Source of the DNA: Halobacteriales archaeon SW_9_67_25 | Lineage (GTDB): Archaea > Halobacteriota > Halobacteria > Halobacteriales > Haloarculaceae | DNA: 9,192 bases | Assembly: GCA_003022745.1 (NCBI GenBank) | Contig: PXSU01000155.1 | Coordinates: 7,769-16,960 of the forward strand | Direction of reading: 5' to 3' | In this document: positions 6,161-9,192 of the stretch, piece after piece | How positions within the stretch are numbered: position 1 is the first letter of the stretch | Layout of the letters: every line of letters starts with the position of its first letter | Made by a program: the position numbers and the translations under genes | Notes under the pieces: generated by a model | Seen by the model: only the letters and a program-made list of their open reading frames with translations | Told to the model about the DNA's origin: nothing | Database searches by the model: none

Positions 6161-8475
6161 TGGTCTCCTACGGACTCGCCGAGGGGCTGACCGTCGGGGT
6201 CGAACACCTCTGGCCCCTCGCAGTGCTCCCGGTGGCTGCCCTGCTACTCGCGTATCTCGTCTTCCGTGACGGCGGCGACCGCTCGGCCTCGGCCCGGAGT
6301 CGCAGACTCCTGTTCCTGAGCCGTCTGGTCATCGTGATCCTGCTGGTCGTCGCGGCGATGGGACCATACACCGTCCAGACCCGCGAGACGCCCGGCGAGC
6401 CCCGTGTGACGCTGTTGACCGACGAATCGGAGAGCATGGGTGTCTATCCCAACGTGACCGCGGACCTGGTGGCGGACGTCGAGGCCGAAGGTGTCCCGGT
6501 CACGCGGGCGACTGTGGGCAGCGGCACCGACTCGCGGGTGGGTGACGGAATCGTGGCGAACCTCCGGGAGAACGGGACAGTCGTCGTGCTCTCGGACGGC
6601 CAGGTCACGACCGGTCGAAGCCTGCAGACCGCCGCCGAGGCCGCTGCCAGTCTCAACACAACTGTCAGTACCGTCGACACTTCGCCCGACCGGACCGAAC
6701 GGGTCGTCTCGCTGTCCGGTCCCTCGACTGTCACTATCGGGCTCTCCAGCGAGTTCGTTGTCTCCCTCTCGGGCGTCGAGGCCGAGGACCCCGTTCCGGT
6801 CACAGTCTCGGTCGACGGCGAGACTGTTCGCGAGGAGAACCTGGCAGCGGGCAACCGGATCCGGGTGAATCAGACCTTCGAGGAGCGGGGCACCCACCGC
6901 GTGACCGCGACCATAGAGAGCGACGACATCTACGGCCGCAACGACGTCTTCTATCACACCGTTCGCGTCGTCGAGAAGCCCGATGTCCTGTACGTGGCCC
7001 AGGGGGAGTATCCCCTCCGTGGCTATCTCGGCTCGGCCGTCGTGGTGCAGGACATCCCGGCCGACCGCCTCGGGAACGTCAGCACACTCCAGGAGCACGT
7101 CATCAGCGGCGGCGGGCTGGTCTCGGTCGGCGGCGACAACGCCTACGAGTCGGGGGGGTACGGCCAGTCCCCTATCGCGTCGCTGTTGCCCGTCCGCGTC
7201 GGCGAGGCGACCGGCGGGGCCACGAATATCGTCCTGCTCGTCGACATCTCGGGGAGCACACGGGAAGACCTGGACGTCCAGAAGGGTATCGCGCTGGACA
7301 TCCTCGACCAGCTCGGTGACGCCAACCGGGTCGGCCTCGTGGCGTTCGGGAGCGACGCCTACCGCGTGGCCGAAATCCAGGAACTGGGCGGGAGCCGCGA
7401 GGAGATGGCCGACCGTATCCGCCGGCTCCAGCCCGAAGACAAGCCCGGAACGGACATCGCCAACGGGCTGCTCGGCGCAGACGAGATGCTCGGCGACCGA
7501 CGCGGGACGATCATCCTGCTCAGCGACGGCTTCGTCGCCAACTCCGAACGGCCCGTGGTGGTCGCGAACCAGCTCGGCCGCGAGGGGCGGCGCATCATCG
7601 GGGTCGGTGCTGCCCAGCGGGTGAACGTCCCGGTCATGCGGCGCATCGCCGAGGAGTCGGGCGGGTCGTACTTCAACGCCGACGAGCGGAGTCGCCTGCG
7701 TCTCCTCTTCGGGTCGGCGTCCCGGCAGTTCCAGGGTGACGGGCTTACCATCGTCACGCCGGGGACGTTCATCACGTCGGGGGTGGAACTGACGGCCAAC
7801 TCTCGCCGGGCGAACGAGGTGGCGGTCAAGTCGGGCGCCGACTACCAGGTCGCGACGGCCGACGGGACGCCCGCAATCGCGTCCTGGCGGTTCGGCCTCG
7901 GACGGGCCGTCTCGATCACCGCCTACGCCAACGACGGCACGCTCGGCGGACTGCTCGAAGAGCCCGACTCACTCGTGGTCACGAAGTCGGTCAATTTCGC
8001 TATCGGCGACCCTGCCCGGGAATCGACCGGCGTGATACGGGTCAGCGACGCCCGCGTCGGCGAGCCGGCGACGCTCACCTACCGGGGCGCGGAGCGCCCG
8101 ACAGCGCCGGAGGTCAGCTTCCGGCAGGTCGCCGAGCGCACCTACGAGGGGGAGTTCACGCCCGGGAGTGCCGGGTACGGTGAGGTCCTGAATGCGACCT
8201 ACGCTGCCAACTACCCCAGCGAGTACGGGCGCTTTGGCACCAGCCGGGAACTGAACGCGCTCGTCCGCGCGACCGGCGGTCAGAGCTTCGAGACCGACGA
8301 CGGCGAGGCCATCGCCAGACTCGCCCAGGAACGGTCCACCGAGATCCGCAGCGTCCGCGAGTCCTGGGACTGGGTGGCGCTGCTGCTGGCCCTGCTTGCC
8401 TTCGCCCTGGAGGTCGGGTTCCGGCGGCTTCAAGTGTATCGGGGCCGGACCACCCTTGAGAGTGGTCTGACATGA
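6160..8475 (+). CDS. Membrane protein with VWA domain nested in a glutamine-amidotransferase-like domain
   Basis: The 771-residue product has helices at about residues 17-35 and 50-69 and a third at about 737-754. The loop between the first two (RDGGDRSASARSRR) and the tail are basic, placing residues of about 75-735 outside the cell. A short VWA-like unit (about 82-175) keeps DESES (Asp88, Ser90, Ser92) and VVVLSDG but lacks the MIDAS Thr. A beta-rich domain follows (about 185-270). A GATase-like part (273-345) ends GGGLVSVGGDNAYESGGY...SLLPV and has no Cys nucleophile. A full VWA domain comes next (about 355-525) with D362-x-S364-x-S366, Thr431 in GTDIANGL and LLSDG (Asp456). The GATase-like fold then seems to resume (about 528-615). 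VWA insertion into such a domain is known in bacterial relatives. Six N-x-S/T sequons (N98, N138, N166, N237, N306, N678) fit an exported, glycosylated protein. The ends overlap both neighbouring genes. The likely role is metal-dependent protein binding at the envelope; partners are unknown. Confidence 0.85.
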   Translation: MVSYGLAEGLTVGVEHLWPLAVLPVAALLLAYLVFRDGGDRSASARSRRLLFLSRLVIVILLVVAAMGPYTVQTRETPGEPRVTLLTDESESMGVYPNVTADLVADVEAEGVPVTRATVGSGTDSRVGDGIVANLRENGTVVVLSDGQVTTGRSLQTAAEAAASLNTTVSTVDTSPDRTERVVSLSGPSTVTIGLSSEFVVSLSGVEAEDPVPVTVSVDGETVREENLAAGNRIRVNQTFEERGTHRVTATIESDDIYGRNDVFYHTVRVVEKPDVLYVAQGEYPLRGYLGSAVVVQDIPADRLGNVSTLQEHVISGGGLVSVGGDNAYESGGYGQSPIASLLPVRVGEATGGATNIVLLVDISGSTREDLDVQKGIALDILDQLGDANRVGLVAFGSDAYRVAEIQELGGSREEMADRIRRLQPEDKPGTDIANGLLGADEMLGDRRGTIILLSDGFVANSERPVVVANQLGREGRRIIGVGAAQRVNVPVMRRIAEESGGSYFNADERSRLRLLFGSASRQFQGDGLTIVTPGTFITSGVELTANSRRANEVAVKSGADYQVATADGTPAIASWRFGLGRAVSITAYANDGTLGGLLEEPDSLVVTKSVNFAIGDPARESTGVIRVSDARVGEPATLTYRGAERPTAPEVSFRQVAERTYEGEFTPGSAGYGEVLNATYAANYPSEYGRFGTSRELNALVRATGGQSFETDDGEAIARLAQERSTEIRSVRESWDWVALLLALLAFALEVGFRRLQVYRGRTTLESGLT
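8446..8469 (+). promoter_or_regulatory. Hairpin just upstream of the coiled-coil gene start
   Basis: GACCAC and GTGGTC pair perfectly around an 8-nt loop (8448-8467). One G-U and one C-G pair extend the stem to 8 bp. The 3' arm contains the only SD-like bases (GAGTGGT, 8460-8466) before ATG 8472. Folding would hide them until ribosomes finishing the upstream gene open the stem, a possible translational-coupling device. The DNA is also coding for the end of the VWA protein, so the dyad could be incidental. Confidence 0.3.
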
Positions 8476-9107
8476 GTGTACTCGGCGGCAGCATCAACGC
8501 CGGCCTGTTCGTGCTGGTCGTCCTCGTCGTCGCGGGCACGGCCGGTGCCACGGTCCTCTACCAGAGTTCCGCCCAGGAGGTCCGCCAGGAAAACGACGCC
8601 CTCCAGTCGAAAAACCAGAACCTCGCCGGGCAGTTGAACGAAACCGAGACCGAACTTCAAAAGGCCCGCGAGCGGATCGACGAACTCGAAAACCGCCTGG
8701 AGACCCGAACCGAGGACGTCGACCAGGTGTCGACGCAACTCAACAGAACCGAGGGACAGCTAGACGAGACCGAGCGCCAGCTGGCCAACACGCGACAGGA
8801 ACTCTCGGAAGCCAGGGACCGCGTCTCAGAACTGGAAGACATCCGGGACAGCCTCCAGTCGCGCGTCTCCAACCTCGAGAACGCCCGCGACAACCTCCAG
8901 AACGACGTCGACGACCTCAACTCCCAACTGGACGAGAAAGACCAAACGATATCGGATCTCGAAGATACGGTCGACCAGAAAAACTCGGAGATTTCGAGTC
9001 TGGAGAACGACGTCGATTTCTGGCAGAGTGAAGCGGACAAATTCGAATCCGACCTGAACAGTCTCTGTAACAAGGGAAATAACTCACAGGAACCGGAGTG
9101 TAACTGA
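8472..9107 (+). CDS. Single-pass membrane-anchored coiled-coil protein
   Basis: The 211-residue product starts with one hydrophobic segment (about residues 9-30, GLFVLVVLVVAGTAGATVLY). Continuous heptad-patterned, Glu/Gln/Asn/Asp-rich coiled coil follows to about residue 197, with no helix-breaking Pro in the coil. Leu, Val or Ile recurs at a/d-type positions (LENRLETR, LSEARDRVSELE, VSNLENARDNL). A short polar tail holds two Cys (C199, C210). Three N-x-S/T sequons (N56, N91, N203) favour an extracytoplasmic coil. The start overlaps the VWA gene stop (ATGA) and the stop overlaps the next ATG (TGATG), so it is part of the same operon. I recognise no specific family. It could act as a spacer, dimerisation stalk or tether for the VWA proteins, but this is inferred from context. 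Low-complexity coils of this kind give misleading homology hits. Confidence 0.8.
   Translation: MSVLGGSINAGLFVLVVLVVAGTAGATVLYQSSAQEVRQENDALQSKNQNLAGQLNETETELQKARERIDELENRLETRTEDVDQVSTQLNRTEGQLDETERQLANTRQELSEARDRVSELEDIRDSLQSRVSNLENARDNLQNDVDDLNSQLDEKDQTISDLEDTVDQKNSEISSLENDVDFWQSEADKFESDLNSLCNKGNNSQEPECN
9095..9100 (+). promoter_or_regulatory. Shine-Dalgarno-like site for the downstream gene
   Basis: GGAGTG lies 6 nt before the ATG at 9107 and matches most of the GGAGGTG consensus, which supports that start. Confidence 0.4.
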
Positions 9108-9192
9108 TGTCCCGCGAGCAGGCAGACGTGCATGAGCGGATGGCAAACGCCCTGAGACACATCCGCCGAGAGGGCTGGAAGGCGGGGTTCAT
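9107..9192 (+). CDS. Start of the next operon gene (28 codons, cut by window edge)
   Basis: ATG 9107 overlaps the preceding stop by one base and opens a frame with no stop through the window end. The visible residues (MSREQADVHERMANALRHI, then RREGWKAGF) form a basic amphipathic helix, possibly a cytoplasmic segment before a membrane region. Too little is present to name a family. The tight overlap and SD-like site make it a real member of the VWA operon. A MoxR ATPase or another Bat-type component could follow, but nothing visible proves it. Confidence 0.7.
   Translation, partial: MSREQADVHERMANALRHIRREGWKAGF

Noticed and set aside
6244..7098. 284-codon minus-strand ORF opposite the second VWA gene
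   Set aside because: It is antisense to a gene with clear domains, and its composition is typical of shadow frames.
8657..9160. Ser-rich minus-strand ORF opposite the coiled-coil gene
   Set aside because: Its Ser/Arg repetitiveness mirrors the Glu/Asp/Leu heptads of the plus-strand coil.
1..9192. tRNA/rRNA genes, CRISPR repeats, insertion sequences or attachment sites
   Set aside because: I saw no cloverleaf-like segments, spaced direct repeats, transposase motifs or long terminal inverted repeats.

Overview
The window is 9.2 kb of chromosomal DNA from a haloarchaeon (class Halobacteria). The evidence is G+C-rich codons ending in G or C, acidic Asp/Glu-rich proteins, several starts lacking a Shine-Dalgarno sequence with an AT-rich box 25-30 nt upstream (leaderless-type promoters), and a gene for CetZ, the archaeal tubulin/FtsZ homologue best known from this class. 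No rRNA, tRNA, CRISPR, insertion sequence or integrase was seen.

Layout. (1) The left edge (1-218, minus strand) holds the N-terminus of a CetZ-family GTPase, cut by the window end. A 268-bp divergent intergenic region separates it from dapD. (2) Positions 487-4305 carry genes of the succinylase branch of diaminopimelate/lysine biosynthesis: dapD, a small membrane-anchored zinc-ribbon gene, lysA, a small two-helix membrane protein and dapE. The set is incomplete and damaged. dapA, dapB and dapF are absent from the window. The lysA N-terminus is split between two frames, with about 25 conserved residues missing. The zinc-ribbon gene has no stop codon in any forward frame before lysA. (3) Positions 4367-9192 are a tightly packed operon with TGATG/ATGA overlaps: a BatA-like membrane protein, a larger protein with a von Willebrand factor A (VWA) domain nested in a glutamine-amidotransferase-like domain, a single-pass coiled-coil protein, and the first 28 codons of another gene.

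How the genes work together. DapD and DapE would succinylate and later desuccinylate lysine precursors, and LysA would make lysine from meso-diaminopimelate. On the sequence as given, LysA is probably not made intact. The second operon resembles Bat / MoxR-associated VWA clusters. Helix placement, the positive-inside rule and N-glycosylation sequons suggest that the VWA domains and the coiled coil lie outside the membrane, which points to an envelope assembly or quality-control module. Its partner MoxR ATPase, if there is one, is outside the window. Its function is not known from this sequence.
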